From the NCBI GenBank assembly GCA_905201055.1, contig CAJKMT010000042.1, forward strand, positions 1 to 14,881: DNA of 14,881 bases, written 5' to 3'. Numbering within the stretch: position 1 is the first letter of the stretch; every line of letters begins with the position of its first letter. Of this stretch, positions 7,850-14,381 are shown one piece after another. The translations under genes and the position numbers were made by a program. Source of the stretch: an uncultured Sutterella sp. (GTDB taxonomy: Bacteria > Pseudomonadota > Gammaproteobacteria > Burkholderiales > Burkholderiaceae_F). Under the pieces are notes generated by a model, which saw nothing but the letters and a program-made list of their open reading frames with translations, was not told where the DNA came from and searched no databases.

Positions 7850-8386
7850 TTAAGCGAGCGTCAGGCAGTGACGGGCATAGCTCTTCACGTCCTCCCAGTC
7901 CGTGTAATCAATCACGGCGTCCATGGAGGTCGGTCCCTTGGTCATCTTCATGATCAATTGGATCATCTTGGCATCAAGCCAACCCCAGTTCGGGTAGTCA
8001 ACCTTACCGGCAATGCACTTCACATCGCGGGGCTTCCAGGGAGAGTTTTGAAGGAACTTCTGCATATAGCGGTTGCCTTCGGGAGTCGCCTTAATCGGCG
8101 TACGGGCAACGACAGAAACATTAAAGAAGCTGTGCGGTTTGGCATTGAGCTCATCTTTGTGCTTAGCCAGGAAGCTGTAGAAAATTTTCGGGTAGGTGCC
8201 GTAGAGAACCGGGCAGCCTACGATGAAAAGGTCGTACTTATCCCATTGCACGCCTTCGCGGTCGGCTTCCATGACGCTCATCATGTCGGCTTGATTGCCT
8301 TCGGCAATGACCGTTTCCCAAATGCGACGCGCTACACGGGCCGTATGTCCGCTTCGGCTGTAATAGAGCACGAGCACAGATTTCAT
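7850..8386 (-). CDS. hemG: Menaquinone-dependent protoporphyrinogen IX dehydrogenase HemG
   Basis: FMN protein that oxidises protoporphyrinogen IX to protoporphyrin IX, passing electrons to quinone (menaquinone-linked in E. coli), the penultimate step of haem b synthesis. The 178 residues show a flavodoxin fold with phosphate loop YYSRSGHTARVA at 8-19. They also contain the long HemG-specific region, which sets it apart from ordinary flavodoxins: SVVARTPIKATPEGNRY, KFLQNSPWKP, IAGKVDYP, MIQLIMKMTKG and DYTDWEDV. By memory this region matches E. coli HemG closely (NLVARKPEKRTP..., IKLIMKMSGG, YTDWEQV). GGAG at 8395-8398 on the minus strand supports the start. It is flanked by a terminator downstream and operator-like repeats upstream, so it is probably monocistronic. 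Automated pipelines may call it simply 'flavodoxin'. Confidence 0.9.
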   Translation of the reverse strand: MKSVLVLYYSRSGHTARVARRIWETVIAEGNQADMMSVMEADREGVQWDKYDLFIVGCPVLYGTYPKIFYSFLAKHKDELNAKPHSFFNVSVVARTPIKATPEGNRYMQKFLQNSPWKPRDVKCIAGKVDYPNWGWLDAKMIQLIMKMTKGPTSMDAVIDYTDWEDVKSYARHCLTLA

Positions 8387-8403
8387 TTTTATTTCTCCTA
8401 TTC

Positions 8404-8431
8404 TCCCGCTGCATTGATCCTGTTAGCGGGA
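8404..8431 (-). promoter_or_regulatory. Inverted repeat in the hemG leader/promoter
   Basis: TCCCGCT (8404-8410) and AGCGGGA (8425-8431) form a perfect 7-bp inverted repeat separated by 14 bases, ending 18 bases before the hemG start codon. A weak promoter can be drawn just upstream on the minus strand (TTGACT at 8465-8460, TTGTAT at 8441-8436, 18-base spacer), which would place the repeat over the transcription start. It could be an operator or a leader hairpin; I cannot tell which. Confidence 0.35.
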
Positions 8432-8495
8432 AAAAATACAAACGCAAAGCCTAATAGGAAGTCAACGATAAAAGATGACCGAAAATTCTATCGTT

Positions 8496-8524
8496 TACCC
8501 TAACTTTATTAGTGATAACCCTAA
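8496..8524 (-). promoter_or_regulatory. Direct repeats spaced two helical turns upstream of hemG
   Basis: On the minus strand TTAGGGTT (8524-8517) and TTAGGGTA (8503-8496) recur with a 21-base period, upstream of the weak hemG promoter. Two same-oriented sites on one face of the helix suggest an activator or repressor site. Only one 7-base match recurs, so chance is possible. Confidence 0.3.
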
Positions 8525-8573
8525 ATTCTTTTGGGCATGACGATCATTGTAGTGCAGAAATATTGCTTCAAGC

Positions 8574-9245
8574 TTAAAGACAGTTATGAGCCTGAAGGGA
8601 TTTGAGCCACGTAATAATCTCCAAAGGAGTATGAGCAATCAGATCGGCTCGCCACTCTTTGATCGGGAATTCACTTCTGAGATAGCCCCATGAGGCAGCG
8701 GCAAAAGGCATGGCGAGCGTGGCGGCGACTTTCGAGTCGCGGATGTCGTCGCCCACATAGGGCGTGCAGGAGGCTTGAGCGTGTGTTTTTTCCAACGCAA
8801 TCAGCATATTGTCCGGATGGGGTTTGAGTTTTCCTGTCGCGTCTCCGCTTACAATGACTGCGGCTCGGTTAAAAAGACCGAGTTTTTTCATAATCGGGTC
8901 AGTGAAACACTGAAATTTATTGGTCACGACTCCCCATTGGCATCCCATGGATTCAATGCCGTCGAGCATCTCGGCAACACCTTCAAAGCAGGTCACTTCT
9001 TCGGCGCAGTGTTTTTGATAATCGGCTAAAAATCGTTCTTTTAATTCTGAAAATCGTTCGTGAGTGTCGGTAATGTTAAAGCCGATTTTCAGCAATCCCC
9101 GAGCGCCCGAGCCCGCGTATTCTCTGAGAGTTTCAAAGGGCAGGGGATCCAAACCTTCTTCACCGCGGATTCGATTCAACGAAGCGCAGAGGTCGGGTGC
9201 ACTGTCAACGAGCGTGCCGTCCAGATCAAAAAGAATTAAAGCCAT
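8574..9245 (-). CDS. HAD-family phosphatase, MupP-like (MurNAc-6-phosphate phosphatase) or Gph
   Basis: Small-molecule phosphatase of the HAD superfamily, 223 residues. HAD motifs are all present: DLDGT at 7-11 with nucleophile Asp7 and Asp9, T108-N109-K110 as motif II, Lys141 in KPHPD, and VGDD at 164-167 with Asp170. A helical cap lies between motifs I and II. Most pipelines would say phosphoglycolate phosphatase (Gph). Several features resemble Pseudomonas MupP, which dephosphorylates N-acetylmuramate 6-phosphate in peptidoglycan recycling: a GARGL segment, the spacing C...FEG...W-GVVTNK...F..PIMKKLGL, and position in the gyrA neighbourhood. I cannot decide from sequence alone. ATG 9245 is chosen because motif I then starts at residue 7; a TTG at 9263 would add six residues. 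The ompA terminator lies upstream, so it likely needs its own promoter. Confidence 0.88.
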   Translation of the reverse strand: MALILFDLDGTLVDSAPDLCASLNRIRGEEGLDPLPFETLREYAGSGARGLLKIGFNITDTHERFSELKERFLADYQKHCAEEVTCFEGVAEMLDGIESMGCQWGVVTNKFQCFTDPIMKKLGLFNRAAVIVSGDATGKLKPHPDNMLIALEKTHAQASCTPYVGDDIRDSKVAATLAMPFAAASWGYLRSEFPIKEWRADLIAHTPLEIITWLKSLQAHNCL

Positions 9246-9344
9246 GTTATTGCACCGAGCCAAAAATGATTACAGTCAAGTGCCGCGACTTACCGACAAG
9301 TATCGCAAGTGTTTAATCGGCTGATTGAGAGCGGCAGAGGAGTT

Positions 9345-9376
9345 GAAAAAAGGCGCCCCGCTAACGGAGCGCCTTT
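9345..9376 (-). terminator. Intrinsic terminator of ompA
   Basis: AAAGGCGC (9349-9356) pairs with GCGCCTTT (9369-9376), with an inner CCG/CGG pairing around a CTAA loop. On the minus strand the stem runs into TTTTTT. This strong terminator lies 33 bases after the ompA stop and separates ompA from the phosphatase gene. Confidence 0.88.
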
Positions 9377-9409
9377 AATTTTATTTAATTAACGAGACAG
9401 TCTCATCAA

Positions 9410-9988
9410 TTATTGAGCGCGAGTGCCGACCACTTCAACGACAGCGCGGCGGTTCGGAGCCAAGCAGGCAACCAAATCAGCCTTAGAGCCGTTGTCTTCG
9501 CAGGTCACGACAGGATCAGCGGAGACCTTGCCTTCGGTTTGGATCTTGTCAGCGGGCACGCCTTGCTTGACCATGTAGGACTTGACGGCTTCAGCGCGGC
9601 GTTCGCTCAAAGCTTGGTTGAAGGAAGCCGGGCCGGTCACGTCGGTGTAACCGGTAGCCATCACGACTTCAACGTTCAGGCCGGACATACGGGCGACCAA
9701 TTCGTTGAGCATCTTCACGCCTTCGGGTTTGACGCGAGCAGAGTTCAAGTCAAAGAGCGTGTCGGCAGCCAAAACGATCTTGCCGCTGCTGGCGATGTCA
9801 GCGTCGCATTCGATGCCTTCGGCAAGGGCGGGCGTCCAGAAGCCGGTGCGCACGCAGAGGTTGTAGCCGCTCATCACGGTTTGACCGGAAGTAGACTTAA
9901 CGTACGGGAAAACGTCAGCGGCGCTGGCCATACCGCTCGTAGCGAGCAAAGCGGCCAAAGCAGCACTCAAAGCTAAAGTTTTTTTCAT
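9410..9988 (-). CDS. ompA: OmpA family peptidoglycan-binding outer-membrane protein
   Basis: Abundant envelope protein that non-covalently ties the outer membrane to peptidoglycan. The 192-residue product starts with a signal peptide (MKKTLALSAALAALLATSGMASA, cleaved after Ala23). A short N-terminal region contains LCVRTGFWTPALAEGIEC, the variant of a segment typical of betaproteobacterial OmpA. An OmpA-C domain follows at about 72-190, with Asp116 and Arg131 at the 15-residue spacing of the diaminopimelate-binding pair (TGYTDVTGPASFNQALSERRA). There is no eight-stranded barrel, as in Bordetella OmpA and Neisseria RmpM. Cys45/Cys61 and Cys163/Cys175 are likely disulfides. GGAG eight bases upstream decides ATG 9988; the frame stays open to 10096, but that extension carries no signal peptide. 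Confidence 0.95.
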   Translation of the reverse strand: MKKTLALSAALAALLATSGMASAADVFPYVKSTSGQTVMSGYNLCVRTGFWTPALAEGIECDADIASSGKIVLAADTLFDLNSARVKPEGVKMLNELVARMSGLNVEVVMATGYTDVTGPASFNQALSERRAEAVKSYMVKQGVPADKIQTEGKVSADPVVTCEDNGSKADLVACLAPNRRAVVEVVGTRAQ

Positions 9989-10012
9989 ATTATTTTCTCC
10001 AATTGGATTAGC

Positions 10013-10086
10013 TGCGGTAAACATCAGACGACCGCAAACGTCTTGCCGGTGTCCCACCGCCCTCGCGAGTGGCTTTTTGGGGACAC
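10013..10086 (-). promoter_or_regulatory. Structured ompA leader with two hairpins
   Basis: Between the deaminase stop and ompA there are two inverted repeats. GTGTCCC/GGGACAC (10049-10055 with 10080-10086) encloses a GC-rich segment with the palindrome CTCGCGAG. Nearer ompA, TGCGGT/ACCGCA (10013-10018 with 10031-10036) has a 12-base loop. No T-run follows either hairpin on the minus strand. They look like 5'-UTR structures that stabilise the ompA mRNA or control it, or a weak termination/processing element after the deaminase gene. No clear promoter was recognised in this 107-base gap. Confidence 0.45.
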
Positions 10087-10095
10087 TGACATACA

Positions 10096-11406
10096 CTAAA
10101 TTCTATTCTGCCACGTTTTGGTTATTTTCTGTGCGTTTTCTCGACTAAGCGGTCTAAGCACAGTGCTTTGTTGCTTTTTGACAACAAGCTTGCCGTCCAC
10201 CCACACGTGCGTAATGTCTTCGCGTCCGGCACTGTAAAGCAATTGAGAAGCCGGATCAAAAACGGGCAGTGTATCAATGTCACCTAAGTCCACAGCGATT
10301 AAATCAGCGTCTTTGCCTTTTTCAAGAGAGCCGATCCGATCATCCCAGCCAAGAGCTTTGGCTCCGCCCATGGTTGCCACATAAAGCATATCGGCAACTT
10401 TCATCTGCGTGGTGTCCTGACACACCGCTTTGCCAAGCATGGCGGCTAAACGCGTTTCACCCAAAAGGTCGACCTTGTCGTTGCTTGCCACGCCGTCAGT
10501 GCCTATCGCGACATTGATGCCCAATTTCATCATTTGAGCAATGGGGGAAAAGCCGCTTGCCAATTTAAGGTTGGAGCAGGGGCAGTGAACAGTGCTTGCT
10601 CCGCACTGAGCCAGGAGTTCAAGCTCGTGGCTGTCGGCATGAACCGTGTGTACGGAAATAAATCGGTTGTTCAGTAACCCGAGCTTATGCAGTCTTTCAA
10701 CAGGGCGCATGCCGTATTGCTTAAGGGAGCCTTCGATTTCAGAGGTAGTTTCATCCACATGCATGTGAATGTAGGCATTGTGTTTTTCGGCTAAATCACG
10801 CACTTTAATAAGCGCTTCATCGTCGACGGTGTAGGGGGCGTGAGGGCCGACCGTGACACGTACCTTGTCGCTATCCTTGAACTTTTCAAATAAGGCTTCG
10901 GCACAGCGGATGTATTCATCGGTATTTTTTGCCATGGCCGAGGGAAAGCCGATCACAATGCCCGAAACGGAACACTTTAATCCCGCCTCAGTCAGACCGC
11001 GGGCCACATCTTCACTGAAAAAGTAATGGTCGCTAGCGCATGTAATGCCGGATTCGATCATTTCCGCACCGGCAATAAGTGAACCCTCGTAGCAAAATTC
11101 GTGGCTCATCAGCTTGCCTTCGGCAGGCCAGATTTTCGTTTGCAGCCAATCCATGAGTGCGAGGTCGGCTCCCATGCCGCGAAGAAGGTGCATCGGGGCG
11201 TGTGTGTGCGCATTGACCATTCCGGGCAAAACAATGTGATCGGGCAGGCTGATTCGCTCATTGGCCTCGATGTCTTTGGCTTGCGGCGTCGGAACGATGC
11301 CGACGATTTTGCCTTCATCAATGAGCACACTGTGGTGTTCAAGAATTGCACCCTTGGGAGCCATGGGCATTACCCAGCCGGCTTCGATTATGGTTTGAAC
11401 ATGCAT
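10096..11406 (-). CDS. mtaD: 5-methylthioadenosine / S-adenosylhomocysteine deaminase (amidohydrolase)
   Basis: Metal-dependent amidohydrolase of the TRZ/ATZ family. Related enzymes deaminate methylthioadenosine, S-adenosylhomocysteine and adenosine to the inosyl forms. The 436-residue protein keeps the full active-site set: His67 and His69 (NAHTHAPM), His216 and Glu219 (HMHVDET), His253 (SVHTVH) and Asp304 (GTDG). The substrate-binding HAPYTV lies at 189-194, and the C-terminal beta-sandwich has GSLEKGKDADLI. AAAGG precedes ATG 11406. In Pseudomonas a homologue shown to be an MTA deaminase lies in the same gyrA/ubiG/phosphatase neighbourhood, which supports the assignment. Exact substrate preference is not readable from sequence; guanine-type deaminases of this superfamily are less likely. 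Confidence 0.9.
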   Translation of the reverse strand: MHVQTIIEAGWVMPMAPKGAILEHHSVLIDEGKIVGIVPTPQAKDIEANERISLPDHIVLPGMVNAHTHAPMHLLRGMGADLALMDWLQTKIWPAEGKLMSHEFCYEGSLIAGAEMIESGITCASDHYFFSEDVARGLTEAGLKCSVSGIVIGFPSAMAKNTDEYIRCAEALFEKFKDSDKVRVTVGPHAPYTVDDEALIKVRDLAEKHNAYIHMHVDETTSEIEGSLKQYGMRPVERLHKLGLLNNRFISVHTVHADSHELELLAQCGASTVHCPCSNLKLASGFSPIAQMMKLGINVAIGTDGVASNDKVDLLGETRLAAMLGKAVCQDTTQMKVADMLYVATMGGAKALGWDDRIGSLEKGKDADLIAVDLGDIDTLPVFDPASQLLYSAGREDITHVWVDGKLVVKKQQSTVLRPLSRENAQKITKTWQNRI

Positions 11407-11441
11407 AAAAAACCTTTGGAAAGAATAAAAATCGTTCAGCA

Positions 11442-11454
11442 GACATTGTATGTC
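11442..11454 (-). promoter_or_regulatory. Candidate -10 of the deaminase gene inside a small palindrome
   Basis: GACAT-TGT-ATGTC is an interrupted palindrome, and its minus strand contains TACAAT (11450-11445), a good -10 hexamer about 40 bases before the deaminase start. No clear -35 is seen at normal spacing. Confidence 0.3.
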
Positions 11455-11516
11455 AGACGCAGCTTTTCTGTTTCCGGTACCGACTCTCTTTTTTCTTGTC
11501 TTGTAAACACTCTTAA

Positions 11517-11557
11517 CCCATTGAAAATAAAAAGAAAATTAAGCCGCTTTCAATGGG
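11517..11557. promoter_or_regulatory. Perfect 10-bp inverted repeat in the mtaD-gyrA intergenic region
   Basis: CCCATTGAAA (11517-11526) and TTTCAATGGG (11548-11557) are exact reverse complements, 31 bases start to start (about three helical turns), with an A-rich centre. The right arm lies where a -35 element of gyrA would be expected. It is placed like an operator for a dimeric regulator or like a cruciform-forming element; there is no T-run, so it is not a terminator. Confidence 0.5.
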
Positions 11558-11574
11558 CATTTTTAGGTAAATCC

Positions 11575-11583
11575 TGATAAAAT
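11575..11583 (+). promoter_or_regulatory. Extended -10 promoter element of gyrA
   Basis: TGATAAAAT fits an extended -10 (TGnTAAAAT). There is no good -35 at 17-18 bases upstream, which is usual for extended -10 promoters. A start near 11590 would leave a leader of about 30 bases before the gyrA ATG at 11622. Confidence 0.5.
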
Positions 11584-11621
11584 CAACAGGTTAAAAATTT
11601 TAAACGATGGATAGATAATCA

Positions 11622-14333
11622 ATGTCTGATAACGAAGATATTAAGAATAGTCAAGATAACGTCACCGCTCAAGAAACCACTGATACCGAAGTCCCGGGTT
11701 CCATGTTGAATATTGCTCAGGAGCTGCTGCCAGTTTCTCTGGAGGCAGAAATGAAGCGTGCTTACCTTGATTACGCCATGAGCGTGATTGTGGGTCGTGC
11801 TTTGCCTGATGTCAGAGACGGTTTAAAGCCTGTGCATCGCCGCGTGCTTTATGCCATGGAACAGTTGGGCAACACGTATTCAAGACCCACGAAGAAGTCT
11901 GCCCGTGTGGTCGGTGATGTGATCGGTAAATATCACCCTCACGGTGACTCGGCAGCCTATGACACGATTGTGCGTATGGCTCAGCCCTTCTCCCTTCGTT
12001 ATCCGCTCATTTACGGTCAGGGTAATTTCGGCAGTCTCGACGGCGACTCGGCCGCAGCCATGCGTTATACCGAAGTGCGGCTTCAGAAATTAGCCGGTGA
12101 AATGCTCGCCGATATCCGCAAAGACACGGTTGATTTCATCCCCAATTACGACAACACGGAAAAAGAACCGACGGTTTTGCCCACGCGCCTGCCGCATCTT
12201 CTGATTAACGGCAGTGCCGGTATTGCTGTGGGTATGGCCACCAATATTCCGCCGCATAATCTTCGGGAAGCCATCGATGCCTGCGTGCATTTGCTCAATC
12301 ACCCCGATGCCACGGTTGATGACCTGATCAAATTTATCCCGGCGCCGGACTTTCCCACCGGGGGCACAATCTTTGGTCTCAAAGGCGTGATTGAAGGGTA
12401 TCGCACCGGACGCGGCCGCGTGCTGATGCGTGCCAAGACTCACTATGAAGAGTTCGACCACGGCCGCCGCACCCGCATCGTTGTTGATGAAATTCCCTAT
12501 CAGGTCAATAAGCGCGTCTTGGTTGAAAGCATTGCCCATTTGATCAATGAAAAGAAAATTGAAGGCATTTCCGATCTGCGCGACGAAACCGATAAGGACG
12601 GCGTTCGTGTGGTGATTGACTTGAAGGCGGGTGTGGTAGCCGATGTAGTGCTCAACAATCTCTATAAGCTCACCCAGCTGCAGGATTCTTTCGGAATCAA
12701 TATGGTGGCCTTGGTTGACGGTCAGCCGCAGCTTTTGAATTTAAAGCAGATTATCGAAGCATTCCTGATGCATCGACGCGAAGTGGTGACGCGCCGCTGC
12801 CTCTTTGATCTGAAGGAAAATCGTGCCAGAGGTCATGTGCTCGAAGGTTTGGCCGTGGCATTGGCCAATATCGATGACTTTTTGGCCATTATCCGTTCGG
12901 CACCCACGCCGGAAGTGGCTAAGACGGGATTGATGGGACGCGGCTGGAATTCCGCTCTTGTCGGTGAAATGCTCGATCGTGCCGGCGCCCATCAAAATGA
13001 TTACCGTCCCGATGGGTTGGATCCGATGTACGGCCGCAGAGATGACGGCTTGTATTACTTGAGCGAAACTCAGGCCGACAGCATTCTGCAGATGCGCCTG
13101 CAGCGCCTCACTGGTTTGGAACAAGACAAGATTATTCAGGAATATCGCAACGTCATCGACATGATCGCCGATTTGTTGGATATTTTGGATAAGCCCGAGC
13201 GCGTTCGTCAGATTATCGAAGACGATCTTATCGAAATTAAGAACGAATACGGTGATGACCGCCGCTCGGAAATTGATCCGACGGGTGATCCCAACTTTGA
13301 TCCGCGCGACTTGATTCCGCGCCGCGAAATGGTCGTGACGCTGACTCGCGACGGTTACATCAAGAGCCAGCAGTTGTCAGACTATCAGGCTCAGCGCCGC
13401 GGCGGTCAGGGTAAAAAGGCGGCAACCATGAAAGAAGGTGACATGATTGATCAGCTCTTTATCGCCAACTCTCATGACCGCATTCTTTGCTTCTCGGACT
13501 TCGGCCGTATGTACTGCCTTGATGTGTACGCTTTGCCTGAAGGTTCGCGCACCTCTAAGGGTCGCCCCATCATCAACTCTGTACCCCTTTCCGAAGGCGA
13601 ACGCATTACGGTGATGCTTCCGATTAAGGATTTTGACGACACGCACTACGTGTTCATGGCCACAGCCAACGGCGTGGTGAAAAAGACCCGCCTGAAAGAA
13701 TTTGCCAATGTGCGTCGCTCCGGCATCAATGCGGCAGGCCTCGATGATGACGATCACTTAATCGGTGTGGCCATTACCGACGGCGAGCACGATGTGATGC
13801 TCTTTTCCGATGCCGGTAAAGCGGTTCGCTTCAGTGAAGCCGATGTGCGGCCCATGGGTCGGGGTGCACGCGGTGTCAAGGGCATGGCATTGGAAGACGA
13901 TCAGAAAGTCATTGCCATGTTGGTGGCTGACAGCGAAGAGCAAACGGTGCTTACGGCAACAGAAAACGGTTTCGGCAAACGCACACTGGTGAGTGAATAC
14001 ACCCGCCACGGCCGTGGTACCAAGGGCATGATCGCGATTCAGACCACTGATCGAAACGGTAAAGTCGTTGCGGCCACATTGGTCAATGATGCCGACGAAG
14101 TGATGCTGCTCACACAAAAGGGCAAGATTGTTCGCACGCCTGTAGCTGACATTTCGGTTTTGAAGCGTGCAACCCAGGGGGTCACACTCATTGCCTTAAA
14201 GGATGACAGCTTGGTGGCTGTCCAACGCATTACCGAAGCGGACATTGAAGAAGAAAAGGCAGAAGAGGCTAAGCAAGAAGAGCAAAAAGCTCAGCCGGCA
14301 GACTCCGCTCAAGAAACAGAGCAAACCCTTTAA
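11622..14333 (+). CDS. gyrA: DNA gyrase subunit A
   Basis: Breakage-reunion subunit of the type IIA topoisomerase that introduces negative supercoils. The 903-residue protein has a 27-residue N-terminal extension relative to E. coli, acidic and polar. The winged-helix/tower region follows, with catalytic Tyr149 in AAMRYTE, then a C-terminal beta-pinwheel and an acidic tail (EEEKAEEAKQEEQ). Quinolone-determining positions carry Ser110 and Asp114 in HPHGDSAAYD (E. coli Ser83 and Asp87), the sensitive-type residues. The GyrA box reads QRRGGQG at 591-597; E. coli has QRRGGKG. Only this box identifies it as GyrA over ParC. The ribosome-binding site is weak (GGA at 11609-11611). It is transcribed divergently from the deaminase gene. 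Confidence 0.98.
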   Translation: MSDNEDIKNSQDNVTAQETTDTEVPGSMLNIAQELLPVSLEAEMKRAYLDYAMSVIVGRALPDVRDGLKPVHRRVLYAMEQLGNTYSRPTKKSARVVGDVIGKYHPHGDSAAYDTIVRMAQPFSLRYPLIYGQGNFGSLDGDSAAAMRYTEVRLQKLAGEMLADIRKDTVDFIPNYDNTEKEPTVLPTRLPHLLINGSAGIAVGMATNIPPHNLREAIDACVHLLNHPDATVDDLIKFIPAPDFPTGGTIFGLKGVIEGYRTGRGRVLMRAKTHYEEFDHGRRTRIVVDEIPYQVNKRVLVESIAHLINEKKIEGISDLRDETDKDGVRVVIDLKAGVVADVVLNNLYKLTQLQDSFGINMVALVDGQPQLLNLKQIIEAFLMHRREVVTRRCLFDLKENRARGHVLEGLAVALANIDDFLAIIRSAPTPEVAKTGLMGRGWNSALVGEMLDRAGAHQNDYRPDGLDPMYGRRDDGLYYLSETQADSILQMRLQRLTGLEQDKIIQEYRNVIDMIADLLDILDKPERVRQIIEDDLIEIKNEYGDDRRSEIDPTGDPNFDPRDLIPRREMVVTLTRDGYIKSQQLSDYQAQRRGGQGKKAATMKEGDMIDQLFIANSHDRILCFSDFGRMYCLDVYALPEGSRTSKGRPIINSVPLSEGERITVMLPIKDFDDTHYVFMATANGVVKKTRLKEFANVRRSGINAAGLDDDDHLIGVAITDGEHDVMLFSDAGKAVRFSEADVRPMGRGARGVKGMALEDDQKVIAMLVADSEEQTVLTATENGFGKRTLVSEYTRHGRGTKGMIAIQTTDRNGKVVAATLVNDADEVMLLTQKGKIVRTPVADISVLKRATQGVTLIALKDDSLVAVQRITEADIEEEKAEEAKQEEQKAQPADSAQETEQTL

Positions 14334-14344
14334 TTGAAACACAC

Positions 14345-14373
14345 GGCTCCCCGATATCAGGGGGGCCTTATTT
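14345..14373 (+). terminator. Probable terminator between gyrA and cmk
   Basis: GGCTCCCC (14345-14352) pairs with GGGGGGCC (14360-14367) over eight positions, including one G-U wobble, around loop GATATCA. TTATTT follows. The tail is short and broken by one A, so partial read-through into cmk is likely. Confidence 0.6.
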
Positions 14374-14381
14374 AAAAGAAA

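Noticed and set aside
9989..10096. N-terminal extension of OmpA to 10096
   Set aside because: The ATG at 9988 has a GGAG site and a perfect signal peptide right after it; the extra 36 residues are not signal-like and would bury the signal peptide.
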